DNA of 64,000 nucleotides, taken from Floridanema aerugineum. Its GTDB lineage: Bacteria; Cyanobacteriota; Cyanobacteriia; Cyanobacteriales; Aerosakkonemataceae. Below are positions 1 to 8,799 of the stretch, piece after piece (the first letter of the stretch is position 1; the number at the start of each line of letters is the position of its first letter). The notes beneath the pieces were generated by a model that did not search any database, was not told where the DNA came from, and was given only the letters and a program-made list of their open reading frames with translations. The stretch covers positions 16,619 to 80,618 of the forward strand of contig NZ_JBHFNQ010000084.1 of assembly GCF_041929345.1 (NCBI RefSeq). The letters run 5' to 3'. The translations under genes and the position numbers were made by a program.

Positions 1-3000
1 TCCACAAAGATTAGCTTAATCCCATCCAGTTCCCAGCGTTTAATCAAGTTGTCTACACTACCTGAGACAATCTGTTTACCATCAGGACTAAACGACAGAT
101 AGTTAATCGCACCCTTATGGGCGGTCATAGTTGAGAGCAACAAACCGTCACGATTCCAGAGCTTGATAGTATTATCCGCACTTCCGGTAACAATCAGTTT
201 CCCATCTGGGCTAAAGGCAAGGCTTTTCACTCTATCGGTATGTCCTTTGAGGACTTTTACCCCTTGACCATCTCGCCGCCAAAGTTTAACAGTACCGTCG
301 TCGCTTGCGGAGGCAATCTCTTGACCATCTGGGCTAAATAACACCCGATTTACTTTGTCATTGTCAATGAAAGGTTTTTGTATCCGAATGCCATTGCGAT
401 TCCAGAGGGTGATTTTCCGGTCTCGACTCCCTGTAACGATCATCTGACCATCCGGGCTAAACGATACATCATTAACTTTGTCAGTTTGCTGAATGGTCGC
501 TTGCAATCTCCCATCTGACGACCACAGTTTTACAGTCTGGTCTTCACTGGCAGAAGCAATTAACTGGTTTTTCTTGTCTTGGTCAGGACTGTAAGCAACT
601 GCGTTTACGCCTTTTTGATGCCCATAGAGGATCTTCAAGAAGGGTGTGTCACGTCTCCAGAGTCTGAGGGTGTTGTCTTCGCTGGCGGAAATAATCGTAT
701 TCCCATCTGGATTAAACACTACATCTCTGACTTTATCGCCATGTCCGAGCAAAGTTAACAACACATCGCCATTCAGGTTCCACAGTTTGATAGTTCGATC
801 GCCACTAGCAGAGGCAATCGTTTGACTATCTGGACTGAAAGCCACTGCCGTCAATGATTCGGAGTTTCCAGTGAAGGTTTTCAGCAACGTGCCATCTGTT
901 TTCCACAGTTTAATGGTGTTGTCATCACTAGCGGAAGCAATCAGCTGACCATTGGGACTCCAAGCGATCGCATTCAATTCATTAGTGTGTCCTGTCAAGG
1001 TTTTGAGTAGAACGCCATCTGTGTTCCACAGTTTCACTGTTCGATCGTTACTGCCTGACGCAATCAGCTTACCATCGGCGCTGAAAGCCACAGCTTTTAC
1101 CTGATCGGTGTGTCCAGTCAAGGTTTTGAGTAGAACACCATCTGAATTCCACAGTTTCACTGTCCCATCATTACTAGCGGAAGCAATCAGCTTACCGTCA
1201 GGGCTGAAAGCGACAGCTTCCACCGATTTAGTGTGTCCTTCTAAGGTTTTGAGTAAAGTGCCATCTGGCTGCCACAGTTTGATTGTTTTGTCCACACTCG
1301 CTGAAGCCATCAGTTTCCCATCAGGGCTAAAAGCTATGTCTTTGACTGAATCTTTATGGTCTGTGAGACTTTTCAGGCGTTTGCCATCCTGACTCCAGAG
1401 ATTGAGCGTATTATCTTCGCCACCAGAAGCGATCGTTTTCCCATCGGGGCTAACGGCAACAGCAAGTACTGCTGCTTTATGTCCATAGAGGAGGTTTTTT
1501 TCTCTCCCCGCAAAAACAGCTTGCTGAAGTACGCCCTCAACTTTTTGTTTCAGTTCAGGACTTGCCCCTGTGAGATCTTTTAGTGTTCGCTTTGCCTTGA
1601 GTGCTGCCACCAGGGCTTCTAATTTTTCATTAAAAGCAAACAGGGCATCAGAATTTTCTGCCAAGGCATCAGCTGTGGCTACCTTTGCCTCCTGCTCTTT
1701 TTTGGTGGCAAGCTTTAAAAAATAAAAAGATAGTACTCCCAACAGGGTGGCAATGACAAAACCTGCACTCACGGCACCCAGGAACATTTTTTGCCGTCTG
1801 GCGCTTTTCTTTTCTTCTACCAGTCTGGCTTCGGCTTCTTTGGTCTTTTCTTGCTGCAAGCGCAGTAGTTCAGCTTGCCTCTGTTTTTCGGCTTCTTCGG
1901 CAGCGAGGATCGCTTTTTGACTGTCCTCTATATATGTTTGCTGTAAGGCAGTTGGTGGAGGTTGTTTTTTTTGTTCTAAGGCGGTTTCTAACCAATCTTG
2001 AGCAATGACAAACTCAGTTCCTCGCAGTAGCAAGTCATGATTTTTGCCTTTTTCCTCCCACTCCATTGCCCGCTGCGACCATTTGGTGTGACTGCGGACG
2101 TGCTCGCGATCGGTATCCAGGGTTCTGATCAGTTCGCCGAAAGTGGTGATAAAATTAGTACTCTTCTGATGAAAGTCAATCCACTGAATTTTTGCTAATT
2201 CTGGATGTAACTCGGCTGGGTTCACTGGTTGGTAGAGTACTGTCACAAACCGCTTATTCAGCTTGGCTGCATATTCCACCTCATCGGCACAATAGGGGGA
2301 ATTTATCGATCGAGGTGAGATAATGAATAAAAAGTTGTCGGAAATTTCAATCCCCCGATAAATTTCCTGCTGAAAGTCTGTACCCGAAGCAATGCTTTCT
2401 TGGTCAAACCAAGTGGTTTTTCCCTGCATCTGTAACGCATCATTCAGCTTGCGGGCAAAGTCCGAGTCAGAGCGGGAGTAGGAAACAAACACATCTAACG
2501 AGGTTACAGGCGGTTGCCGCAGACTTTCGGTAACAAATTCTTCAATTAATGGTGTGGGCGGATGTAGCGCTCTCTTGTTTGCTATCTTTAACCATGCTTC
2601 CGCACTCCGTAGGTTATATCCTCTCAGGAGTATACTTTGGTTATCATTTTGCTGCTTCCACTTCAGCGCTTTCGTCAACAGAATTTTATACTCGTTGTAG
2701 TAAGCTTCATCCTGATGCACAATCTTCAATAGTTGGCTTTCATCAAGTTTGTAATCGTTTTCTTTTACATTGTCCGTTAGGTTAATATACTGTAAATAAC
2801 GTAAGGTATCTGGGATCTCTTCTGCTGGTGTTTCTTTTACCAAAACTGGGATGATCCGCTTGTTGAGGGAAAGAGCATAGTTGAGTTCCTGCACAGAAAA
2901 TTCTGACTTTAATGCCTCTGGTGACAGGAGATAGACCACATTATCTGCTTGTTCAATGCCCCGCCGAATGGCTTTATCATAAGCTTCTCCGGTTTGAATG

Positions 3001-3812
3001 TCGGTGGTATTTGTCCAGACAGTAATCCCCTCACGCCTTAAACTGTTGCGAATTTTCTCCATCACCTCTTTATCTTGGTGGGCGTAGGCGAGGAACACCT
3101 GAGTCATCAGATTTTGACCGTTCTTAATACTTTCGGTGATGTACTCGCAATGTAAGTCGGTGGGGGTGCAGGGCGCTTGTTCTCCCTTGAAACGGACTTT
3201 TAACCATTCTTCTGCCTGCTGGCGTTCTTCCCCTACTAGCAAGTAACGCGACTGTTTCTGATTTTTCTCCCAGTCTAAGGCTTTGGCTAAAAAGAAGCTA
3301 TGTTTTTCTACATAATCTTTGTTCCTTGCTAAAATACTTAGGAGTCCTACCAGTGACTTATCAAAATCATCAATGCCTTCACGGAAATACACCCAGTTAA
3401 TTTTGCCTATTTCTGGGTGCATATTGGTAAAACTCGAATGTAGTCCCTTAGCTTGATAAGCTTCCCAGTCGGCATCTGTTCCTTGAGGGTAGCGCTCCTG
3501 CCAGGTGTCACGACTAATCTTTTCGACGTGCAACAGGGGAATAATCCGCTTGTGGCGCTTGAGGGCGAGTTCGATTTCTTTGCCACAATAGGGGGAGTTG
3601 ACTGAATGGGGGGCGATGATGAACAGAAAGTTATGCGCCTTTTCAATGCCATCATCAATTTGATTCTGAAAGTCTACACCCAGAGGGATATCATTTTGGT
3701 CAAACCAGACTTTTAAATCTTGTTCTACCAATCGAGAATGCAGTTTTGTCGCAAAGGCTTTACTATCGGCTCGACCGTAGGAAATGAAAGCATCGCAAAA
3801 ATTATTATTCAT
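1..3812 (-). CDS. Triple-TIR, membrane-anchored WD40 repeat protein (C-terminus outside window)
   Basis: An open frame of about 1270 codons runs from an ATG at 3812 to the left edge with no stop, so the protein is incomplete at its C-terminus. Domains in order: TIR1 (residues 1-150, AFISYGRAD near 8-16, candidate catalytic Glu79 in SPYCGKE), TIR2 (about 236-370, FLAYAHQDKE), TIR3 (about 439-580, VFVSYSRSDSDF, Glu in SPYCADE). Each TIR is followed by a helical linker of about 75 residues. A charged helix (about 620-675) leads to one membrane segment (about 678-700). WD40 repeats begin near residue 777; twelve are visible, with GH...V, FSPDG and LW signatures. TIR domains act as NADases or signalling modules, and WD40 propellers serve as scaffolds or sensors. 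A defence or stress-signalling role is inference. The upstream ribosome site is weak, so the start is likely but not certain. Confidence 0.88.
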   Translation of the reverse strand, partial: MNNNFCDAFISYGRADSKAFATKLHSRLVEQDLKVWFDQNDIPLGVDFQNQIDDGIEKAHNFLFIIAPHSVNSPYCGKEIELALKRHKRIIPLLHVEKISRDTWQERYPQGTDADWEAYQAKGLHSSFTNMHPEIGKINWVYFREGIDDFDKSLVGLLSILARNKDYVEKHSFFLAKALDWEKNQKQSRYLLVGEERQQAEEWLKVRFKGEQAPCTPTDLHCEYITESIKNGQNLMTQVFLAYAHQDKEVMEKIRNSLRREGITVWTNTTDIQTGEAYDKAIRRGIEQADNVVYLLSPEALKSEFSVQELNYALSLNKRIIPVLVKETPAEEIPDTLRYLQYINLTDNVKENDYKLDESQLLKIVHQDEAYYNEYKILLTKALKWKQQNDNQSILLRGYNLRSAEAWLKIANKRALHPPTPLIEEFVTESLRQPPVTSLDVFVSYSRSDSDFARKLNDALQMQGKTTWFDQESIASGTDFQQEIYRGIEISDNFLFIISPRSINSPYCADEVEYAAKLNKRFVTVLYQPVNPAELHPELAKIQWIDFHQKSTNFITTFGELIRTLDTDREHVRSHTKWSQRAMEWEEKGKNHDLLLRGTEFVIAQDWLETALEQKKQPPPTALQQTYIEDSQKAILAAEEAEKQRQAELLRLQQEKTKEAEARLVEEKKSARRQKMFLGAVSAGFVIATLLGVLSFYFLKLATKKEQEAKVATADALAENSDALFAFNEKLEALVAALKAKRTLKDLTGASPELKQKVEGVLQQAVFAGREKNLLYGHKAAVLAVAVSPDGKTIASGGEDNTLNLWSQDGKRLKSLTDHKDSVKDIAFSPDGKLMASASVDKTIKLWQPDGTLLKTLEGHTKSVEAVAFSPDGKLIASASNDGTVKLWNSDGVLLKTLTGHTDQVKAVAFSADGKLIASGSNDRTVKLWNTDGVLLKTLTGHTNELNAIAWSPNGQLIASASDDNTIKLWKTDGTLLKTFTGNSESLTAVAFSPDSQTIASASGDRTIKLWNLNGDVLLTLLGHGDKVRDVVFNPDGNTIISASEDNTLRLWRRDTPFLKILYGHQKGVNAVAYSPDQDKKNQLIASASEDQTVKLWSSDGRLQATIQQTDKVNDVSFSPDGQMIVTGSRDRKITLWNRNGIRIQKPFIDNDKVNRVLFSPDGQEIASASDDGTVKLWRRDGQGVKVLKGHTDRVKSLAFSPDGKLIVTGSADNTIKLWNRDGLLLSTMTAHKGAINYLSFSPDGKQIVSGSVDNLIKRWELDGIKLIFV

Positions 3813-4081
3813 TTCTGTCTGTTGAATTTGATATAGATACGATATTTACCCTGATATTCATCATGATATTCCTCAATAAGGTAGATGCACTATCAAAAAA
3901 AATCAAGAATTGCTTCTAAAGGTAAATAAACTTCTTCCCTTAGATAGATGTAATTTCACTTTTGTGTCAAGTCAAACCATATCACATAATATTTATCTAA
4001 ATCAAGATGATTTCAGGAATGCCGCCTGGGTCGTTAGCGATCGCAAAACAGTTTATCAGTCAGCTTTCATCGATTTGAAAT

Positions 4082-4426
4082 TTGAATGTATCGGGAATGA
4101 TGGCAAATCACAAACTTGCGGAGGCAATAAGCGATAATTGCTTCTATGAAGTACGTCGTCAATTGGTTTATAAGCAAGCGCATTATGGAACCAAAGTTGA
4201 GTTAGTTGATAGGTGGTTTCCTTCATCGAAAACCTGTTCTAAATGTGGTCACATTCAGGAAATGAAACTATCAGATAGAGTATTTCATTGCCAAAAATGT
4301 GACAGCATCATAGACAGGGATTTAAACACCTCGATAAACTTGGAAAATGCCCCAAAAGAAAAAGTAAGGTCGGCTCGACCTGAACGGACAGACACACAGG
4401 TATGTCCCTGCGCCTGTGGACAATAA
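4082..4426 (+). pseudogene. Truncated TnpB (IS200/IS605-type OrfB) C-terminal fragment
   Basis: About 114 codons match the C-terminal third of TnpB-type RNA-guided nucleases. After NVSGMMANHKLAEAISD come DRWFPSSKTCSKCG, a second zinc-ribbon pair CQKC, and the RuvC-III stretch DRDLNTSINL. The N-terminal and RuvC-I parts are missing: the frame is closed by TGA at 4076, just before the conserved segment, and the only start is a TTG with no clear ribosome site. The fragment is therefore probably inactive. It sits just upstream of the TIR/WD40 gene, on the opposite strand, and is followed by a small hairpin resembling an IS605 right end. Confidence 0.82.
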
Positions 4427-4435
4427 GAAGCCGAC

Positions 4436-4450
4436 TTCCTTGGTGGAAGC
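4436..4450 (+). repeat. Hairpin after TnpB fragment (possible IS605 right end)
   Basis: CTTCC-TTGGT-GGAAG lies just after the TnpB stop codon. IS200/IS605 elements carry subterminal hairpins at their right end, overlapping the omega-RNA region. Position fits; the exact boundary of the element cannot be fixed by eye. Confidence 0.4.
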
Positions 4451-4964
4451 AGGAAGAAAACACCTGGTCAAATTAACAAGTTTAGTTAGATTTGGGTAAG
4501 TTTTTCGGAGCAGACAGAGAAATTTAGGCGGTTTTCTGTACAGATGTTAGATACAACCTCTTTACTAATAGATGCTTTGAAAGTTCCGTTTGAGGTTGGT
4601 AGCTTTGTTGGCGTTGGGCTGCTTACGCATTTCCTCTTGCCAAGAATAGGTGAGCACTTTTATCCTTGCAGTCTCACACCAGTCAGCGCTCTGTGTCACC
4701 ATTTAGTATCGGGATCAAGGTTCTCATCAACTGGTTAACATCGGCATCAACATTCCCTGTATTGTGATTGAAATCAATTGAGTGTACCTTTGCTAACTCT
4801 AAATGCCAATCATTGTGATTCAAAACACAGGTCTATTGTGATTAAAAAGCAACCCATAAAAGTTATTTTAGTTCACGCTGTATAGTAGAAGGAATAATAA
4901 GCTGTTTTTTTACGAGGCATAAATTTTACCTTTGATTCGTTCTGCGTACTCATTGGAGATTCCC
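4451..4964. other. Intergenic stretch with no intact gene
   Basis: Apart from the TIR relic, nothing here looks coding. A 64-codon plus-strand frame at 4544-4738 has no recognisable domain and overlaps the relic; it is not called. Confidence 0.6.
4683..4832 (-). pseudogene. Relic of a TIR-domain C-terminal segment
   Basis: The minus strand reads WHLELAKVHSIDF, then about 12 unrelated residues, then QLMRTL, ending at a stop at 4683; an in-frame stop (4833-4835) closes it upstream. This matches TIR3 of the neighbouring large protein (LHPELAKIQWIDF ... ELIRTL) in spacing and residues. The fragment lies about 0.9 kb upstream of the intact TIR gene on the same strand, with the TnpB fragment between them. 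It is probably left from a decayed paralogue or an earlier, longer version of the gene. The similarity is seen directly; the history is inferred. Confidence 0.65.
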
Positions 4965-5300
4965 ATGCAACCTCTCATGGACTTGATCCCCAACTTCTCA
5001 CACTCAGGCAACAGCTGGGAAGAAAAACGCCCTCGTACTGTTGTTCTCAGACCTAATGGTTGTCTTGATAGTGTGAGTAGTCCATCTTTCACCAAGGCTC
5101 TCGAACAAGCTCTAGAGCTAACTACTGATACTGTAGTTATAGATCTTTTATGGGTAGATTTTGTAGAAGCCGAGGGAATTTCTTGCTTAATTGCAGGGTT
5201 GAAACAAGCCTCTGCTTTAGGTAAAAATCTCTCTTTGCGATTTATGGATGTAACGACGCAAGCAGCAGTTGAAGCTGGGTACAATCGTCAGTGCGTCTAA
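4965..5300 (+). CDS. STAS-domain (anti-anti-sigma-like) protein
   Basis: A 111-residue single STAS domain. The ATG at 4965 is chosen because GGAG at 4955-4958 lies six bases upstream; a TTG twelve codons earlier is less likely. Typical STAS strands are seen: TVVLRPNGCLDS, then VVIDLLWVDF, then GISCLIAGL. Family members of the SpoIIAA type bind anti-sigma kinases and are switched by phosphorylation of a Ser in the motif D-S-S/T-G. Here that site reads E68-A69-E70-G71, so the phospho-acceptor Ser is Ala. The protein may be a constitutive antagonist or use a different switch. It is a lone gene ending at a hairpin near 5357-5384. Confidence 0.85.
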   Translation: MQPLMDLIPNFSHSGNSWEEKRPRTVVLRPNGCLDSVSSPSFTKALEQALELTTDTVVIDLLWVDFVEAEGISCLIAGLKQASALGKNLSLRFMDVTTQAAVEAGYNRQCV

Positions 5301-5356
5301 AGTTTTTCTCCCATTTATAACCACTACACTTGAGCTTTTAAGTGCTAATTCATTTC

Positions 5357-5384
5357 GCCTCATCTACTTTTAAGTAGGTGAGGC
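5357..5384 (+). terminator. Hairpin after STAS gene
   Basis: GCCTCATCTACTT-TT-AAGTAGGTGAGGC forms a 13-pair stem with one G-T pair, about 60 bases after the STAS stop. The following T-tract is short and interrupted, so terminator strength is uncertain. Confidence 0.5.
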
Positions 5385-5993
5385 TGATTGTTTATTGTCA
5401 GAAAATATCTGCTTCATACTTGAGTTTTTTCGCTTGGGTAAAGATGATTTAACATTCAGTGATTATTCGTTCTAACTAGCGGATTGCGTTTATTAGCTTT
5501 AATTCCCTTGCTACTAGTTTGGGAACAACGCAGTCACTCTTTAAGAGCAATGCTGCAAAGTTGGCGGATGCAGTCGAAAGTAGCTGGTTGAGAAAAGACC
5601 TTATCTAAATAACTCTAGATAAGTTTGAGTCTATTTTCTGATCCGTCAGTTGCTCCATCGTCCATTTCTTTTCTGTCATGTATACTTCTCCATTTTTCTA
5701 GCTTATATATATCGCTAGCGAGCAAGATGCTCGCTCTACAATAATCAGCAAAAACCTCTTAACTGAACCGTATTGCACCATAGACAAAACAATTGCCCAT
5801 TGTTAGCCTGAAATTATTTTAGTTTTCGGCATTTAAGCGAAAATTAACTGAAAAATCATTATTTGTGGACAGCAAACCGAATCGAAGTACGTCACTGGCA
5901 TTTCCAATAGCCCTCAAAACTTTCCCACTTGTGCTCTGGAGCCTTCTGCTTTCCTTACACTAGATGTAGTCCCATTGGAAATTCCACAGGCGA
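5385..5993. other. Long intergenic region upstream of moaA
   Basis: No frame with coding character and no tRNA-like fold was seen. The stretch holds AT-rich DNA and a short intergenic motif (GCGAGCAAGATGCTCGC, a near-palindrome around 5718-5734). A moaA promoter or leader must lie here, but no Moco riboswitch could be recognised. Confidence 0.5.
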
Positions 5994-6980
5994 ATGAACC
6001 AAGTTGATTATTTGCGGATTAGTTTAATCGATCGTTGCAATTTTCGTTGTCAGTACTGTATGCCGGAAGGTGCGGAACTGAATTATATTTTGCAGCAACA
6101 ATTACTTACTTATGAGGAACTGCTGACGCTGATTGAGGAAGTGTTCATCCCTGTAGGTTTTACTCGTTTCCGGTTGACTGGGGGTGAACCTTTGTTGCGT
6201 CCAAGGGTGGTGGAGTTGGTGGGTGCGATCGCATCTCTGCCCCAAACTCAAGATTTATCAATGACAACCAACGGATTTTTACTCGCACCACTGGCGCAAG
6301 ACCTTTACAATGCAGGTTTGCGGCGAATTAATATTAGTTTAGATTCTCTCAATCCTGAGACTTTTGACAAAATTATTGGTAATCGGGGACGTTCTCGCTG
6401 GGAACAAGTTTGGTTAGGGATTCAAGCTGCTTACCAAGTTGGTTTTAATCCCCTGAAACTTAATGTGGTGGTGATTCCAGGGGTAAACGATCGCGAGGTT
6501 TTAGATTTAGCTGCTTTGTCGATCGATCGAGAATGGCACGTCCGATTTATTGAGTTTATGCCGATCGGAAATTCTGATTTGTTTGGCGATCGTGGTTGGA
6601 TAGCTTCCCAAGAGTTGCGCCAACAAATTCGCTCGCGCTGGGGCTTGACAGAATCCCAAGTCTGTGGTAATGGCCCTGCTGATGTATTTAAAATTCCGGG
6701 AGCCAAGGGAACGCTAGGATTTATCAGTCAGATGTCGGAATGTTTTTGCGATCGGTGTAACCGGATGCGGCTTTCTGCTGATGGATGGTTGCGCCCTTGT
6801 TTGTTGAACGAAACCGGAGAAATTGACTTAAAAACCGCCCTCCGCAATGGTGTTAACCTTGCCCAATTAAGAGAGCGAGTTAGAGAATTACTAATGATTA
6901 AACCAGAGATTAACTTTAAACAACGTAACTCTGGAACCACAGGCGTTTACACGCGCACCATGTCACAAATTGGCGGCTGA
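5994..6980 (+). CDS. moaA: GTP 3',8-cyclase, molybdenum cofactor biosynthesis
   Basis: A 328-residue radical-SAM enzyme that starts molybdopterin synthesis by converting GTP to 3',8-cyclo-7,8-dihydro-GTP. The N-terminal SAM cluster is C15-x3-C19-x2-C22 (CNFRCQYC). The second, substrate-binding cluster is C252-x2-C255-x13-C269. The SAM-binding LTGGEPLLR and the conserved C-terminal Gly-Gly tail (QIGG) are present, so the protein looks intact. The N-terminus is short but begins directly before the conserved YLRISLIDRC. No other moa genes are adjacent. It faces rpsD, and the two ends share an AT-rich inverted repeat. Confidence 0.96.
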   Translation: MNQVDYLRISLIDRCNFRCQYCMPEGAELNYILQQQLLTYEELLTLIEEVFIPVGFTRFRLTGGEPLLRPRVVELVGAIASLPQTQDLSMTTNGFLLAPLAQDLYNAGLRRINISLDSLNPETFDKIIGNRGRSRWEQVWLGIQAAYQVGFNPLKLNVVVIPGVNDREVLDLAALSIDREWHVRFIEFMPIGNSDLFGDRGWIASQELRQQIRSRWGLTESQVCGNGPADVFKIPGAKGTLGFISQMSECFCDRCNRMRLSADGWLRPCLLNETGEIDLKTALRNGVNLAQLRERVRELLMIKPEINFKQRNSGTTGVYTRTMSQIGG

Positions 6981-6986
6981 GACAAT

Positions 6987-7062
6987 TTTAGATTTCAGAT
7001 TTTAGATTTTAGATTTTAGATTTTAACTGCAATCCAAAATCTAAAATCCTAAATCTAAAATC
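6987..7062. terminator. Bidirectional AT-rich inverted repeat between moaA and rpsD
   Basis: Repeated GATTTTAGATTTTA units on the left are matched by TAAAATCTAAAATC units on the right, giving a long A/T-rich hairpin between converging genes. It can act in both directions. The same repeat style is common between cyanobacterial genes. Confidence 0.55.
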
Positions 7063-7063
7063 C

Positions 7064-7672
7064 TTAAGCTTGGCGTGAGTAGTACTCAACCACCAGTAGT
7101 TCGTTAATCTGTAGCGCTACCCATTCCCGCTCAACCACGCTGTTAACTTTACCAACCAACTTAGTTTTATCGAATTCTAAATGGCTTGGTAAGTTAGCCA
7201 AACCGGGATATTGCAGGTTTGCTTGCGCTAACTGACGAGAATTGTCTCGATCTCTAACGCTAATCACTTCGCCCGGTTTGCACTGGTAGCTAGCAATGGT
7301 AACTTTACGACCATTAACTGTAATGTGACCATGATTTACCATTTGTCTAGCTGCTGGGATAGTAGGAGCTAAACCCAAACGGAAAACAGTGTTGTCTAAA
7401 CGCATTTCTAGTAATTGCAGCAGCACTTGTCCGGTAGAACCAGTGGCGCGACGAGCTTTCCGCACATAACGCAGGAGTTGCCTTTCCGACACACCATAGT
7501 TAAAGCGCAGTTTTTGTTTTTCTTCTAAACGAATCGCATATTCAGAACGTTTCTTCCGGTTTGCACCGTGTTGCCCTGGAGGGCTGGTTTTTCTCGCTGA
7601 CTTACGAGTTAAGCCGGGGAGGTCTCCCAGGCGACGAACCACTCTGAGGCGTGGGCCTCTGTATCGCGACAT
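7064..7672 (-). CDS. rpsD: 30S ribosomal protein S4
   Basis: A 202-residue S4 protein that binds 16S rRNA early in 30S assembly. It begins MSRYRGPRLRVVRRLGDLPG, as bacterial and plastid S4 do. The S4 RNA-binding domain lies at about 92-155 (RLDNTVFRLGLA, then NHGHITVNGRKV). Length is normal for cyanobacteria. It is a single gene here rather than part of the alpha operon, as is usual in cyanobacteria. Confidence 0.98.
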   Translation of the reverse strand: MSRYRGPRLRVVRRLGDLPGLTRKSARKTSPPGQHGANRKKRSEYAIRLEEKQKLRFNYGVSERQLLRYVRKARRATGSTGQVLLQLLEMRLDNTVFRLGLAPTIPAARQMVNHGHITVNGRKVTIASYQCKPGEVISVRDRDNSRQLAQANLQYPGLANLPSHLEFDKTKLVGKVNSVVEREWVALQINELLVVEYYSRQA

Positions 7673-7911
7673 CTCGCTTCCTCTCTAGTATCCAGATCAA
7701 ATTTTACCCAGAATTTCTAGTATATAGTTAAACTAACAATTTGTTTAACTGGGCGCTGATAAATTTTACCTTAATTTACGAACAAAACGCAGATCTGGTT
7801 TCTGTTGATTTGAGTTTCTTTGCACTGAGGGGAAAAAACATTGTCAATTCCTTCCAGACTAACTATAGTTCTGAATGTTTCTCAGTTCCTATATTTTTTA
7901 CTAGAACTAGC

Positions 7912-8532
7912 ATGAGAATGCTGTTTCGTTCTTTTGCCCGATCTTGGGCTACCCTGTTGTTGTTGACGGTTGCCATTCCCAGTGAATCTCTGGCGGTGGA
8001 ATCGAATGCGTTTGATTATGATTTCAAGGTTTGTGGACAAGAGTTGGCGCGAGCGCGTATTCCGGCATCGGTGGCAGCCGACTCCTGTTCTGGCACACTT
8101 TATCCGAGAGATTTAACGACTTGCGTTTTAACTATTTACAAGCAAACGGATATTTCTCCTGGTGCTGCGCTGGCTACTTGTAGACAAGTGCGACGACCTC
8201 GCGATTTAGGTAATTGTGTGGTTAATATCAGTGTGAATACTCGCGGGGGTAATCCAGGCGCAATTTTGGATAATTGTCGTCGCAGTTTGTTACCAGTGCG
8301 TTTTGGTAAGTGTGTTGTCGGTTTAGTTCAGTCGTTAAATTTGGCGGTGGCTAGGGTGATGGCAGATTGCATTGATGGTAGCGATCGCCCTCAAGATTTC
8401 TTTCCACCGGGAAGATTTCCGTTGCGAGAAGCACCCCCGCAGCAACCATTAATTGTTCCCACACCAATCACTCCCTTAGTACCACCATCATCTGATCCAA
8501 TCAGACTTCCTGCTGTCCCATCTATTCCTTGA
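7912..8532 (+). CDS. Secreted Cys-containing protein of unknown function
   Basis: A 206-residue protein if it starts at the ATG at 7912, chosen because the signal peptide follows at once (MRMLFRSFARSWATLLLLTV..., likely cleaved after SLA). The mature part has three or four repeats of about 35 residues, each with a Cys pair (TTCVLTIY...CRQVRRPRDLGNCVV...CRRSL...GKCVVGL). The last 50 residues are Pro-rich. The paired cysteines suggest disulfides in the periplasm. The function is not recognised. The frame is open further upstream (to 7741), but that part does not look coding. A strong terminator follows at 8580. Confidence 0.75.
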   Translation: MRMLFRSFARSWATLLLLTVAIPSESLAVESNAFDYDFKVCGQELARARIPASVAADSCSGTLYPRDLTTCVLTIYKQTDISPGAALATCRQVRRPRDLGNCVVNISVNTRGGNPGAILDNCRRSLLPVRFGKCVVGLVQSLNLAVARVMADCIDGSDRPQDFFPPGRFPLREAPPQQPLIVPTPITPLVPPSSDPIRLPAVPSIP

Positions 8533-8579
8533 GCAAGCTGTATTGGTGTGGATTCCTCATGATTTGATTTGTTGATTTT

Positions 8580-8609
8580 CCGTCTCCATCTTTGGGACGG
8601 CTTTTTTTG
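8580..8609 (+). terminator. Rho-independent terminator
   Basis: CCGTCTC-CATCTTT-GGGACGG followed by C and seven T. It ends the secreted-protein gene. Confidence 0.85.
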
Positions 8610-8799
8610 TTAATTAGCTACCAATTTGCACATAAGTAAGTGATAAGTATCACAGTTTTCCGGTTATTTCGCTCATCAAAAAAATACTTTTCTCTCACAA
8701 CCCGTGATTTCCATTAATCACCTTTAATTGCTCGTTTGAATCACCCTGAAACTGATTTAGATAAACGATATTATTAAGTATCGAGTTCCAGTTTTCATC

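Noticed and set aside
1..1500. Tandem DNA repeats of about 120 bases
   Set aside because: They are the WD40 coding repeats of the minus-strand gene, not a CRISPR or satellite array.
3910..4137. 75-codon plus-strand frame before the TnpB fragment
   Set aside because: No known motif, no ribosome site, and a frame different from the TnpB remnant; probably decayed DNA.
4910..5284. 124-codon minus-strand frame
   Set aside because: It is antisense to the STAS gene, which has a clear domain and ribosome site.
7741..7911. N-terminal extension of the secreted protein
   Set aside because: The added 57 residues bury the signal peptide and show no coding character.
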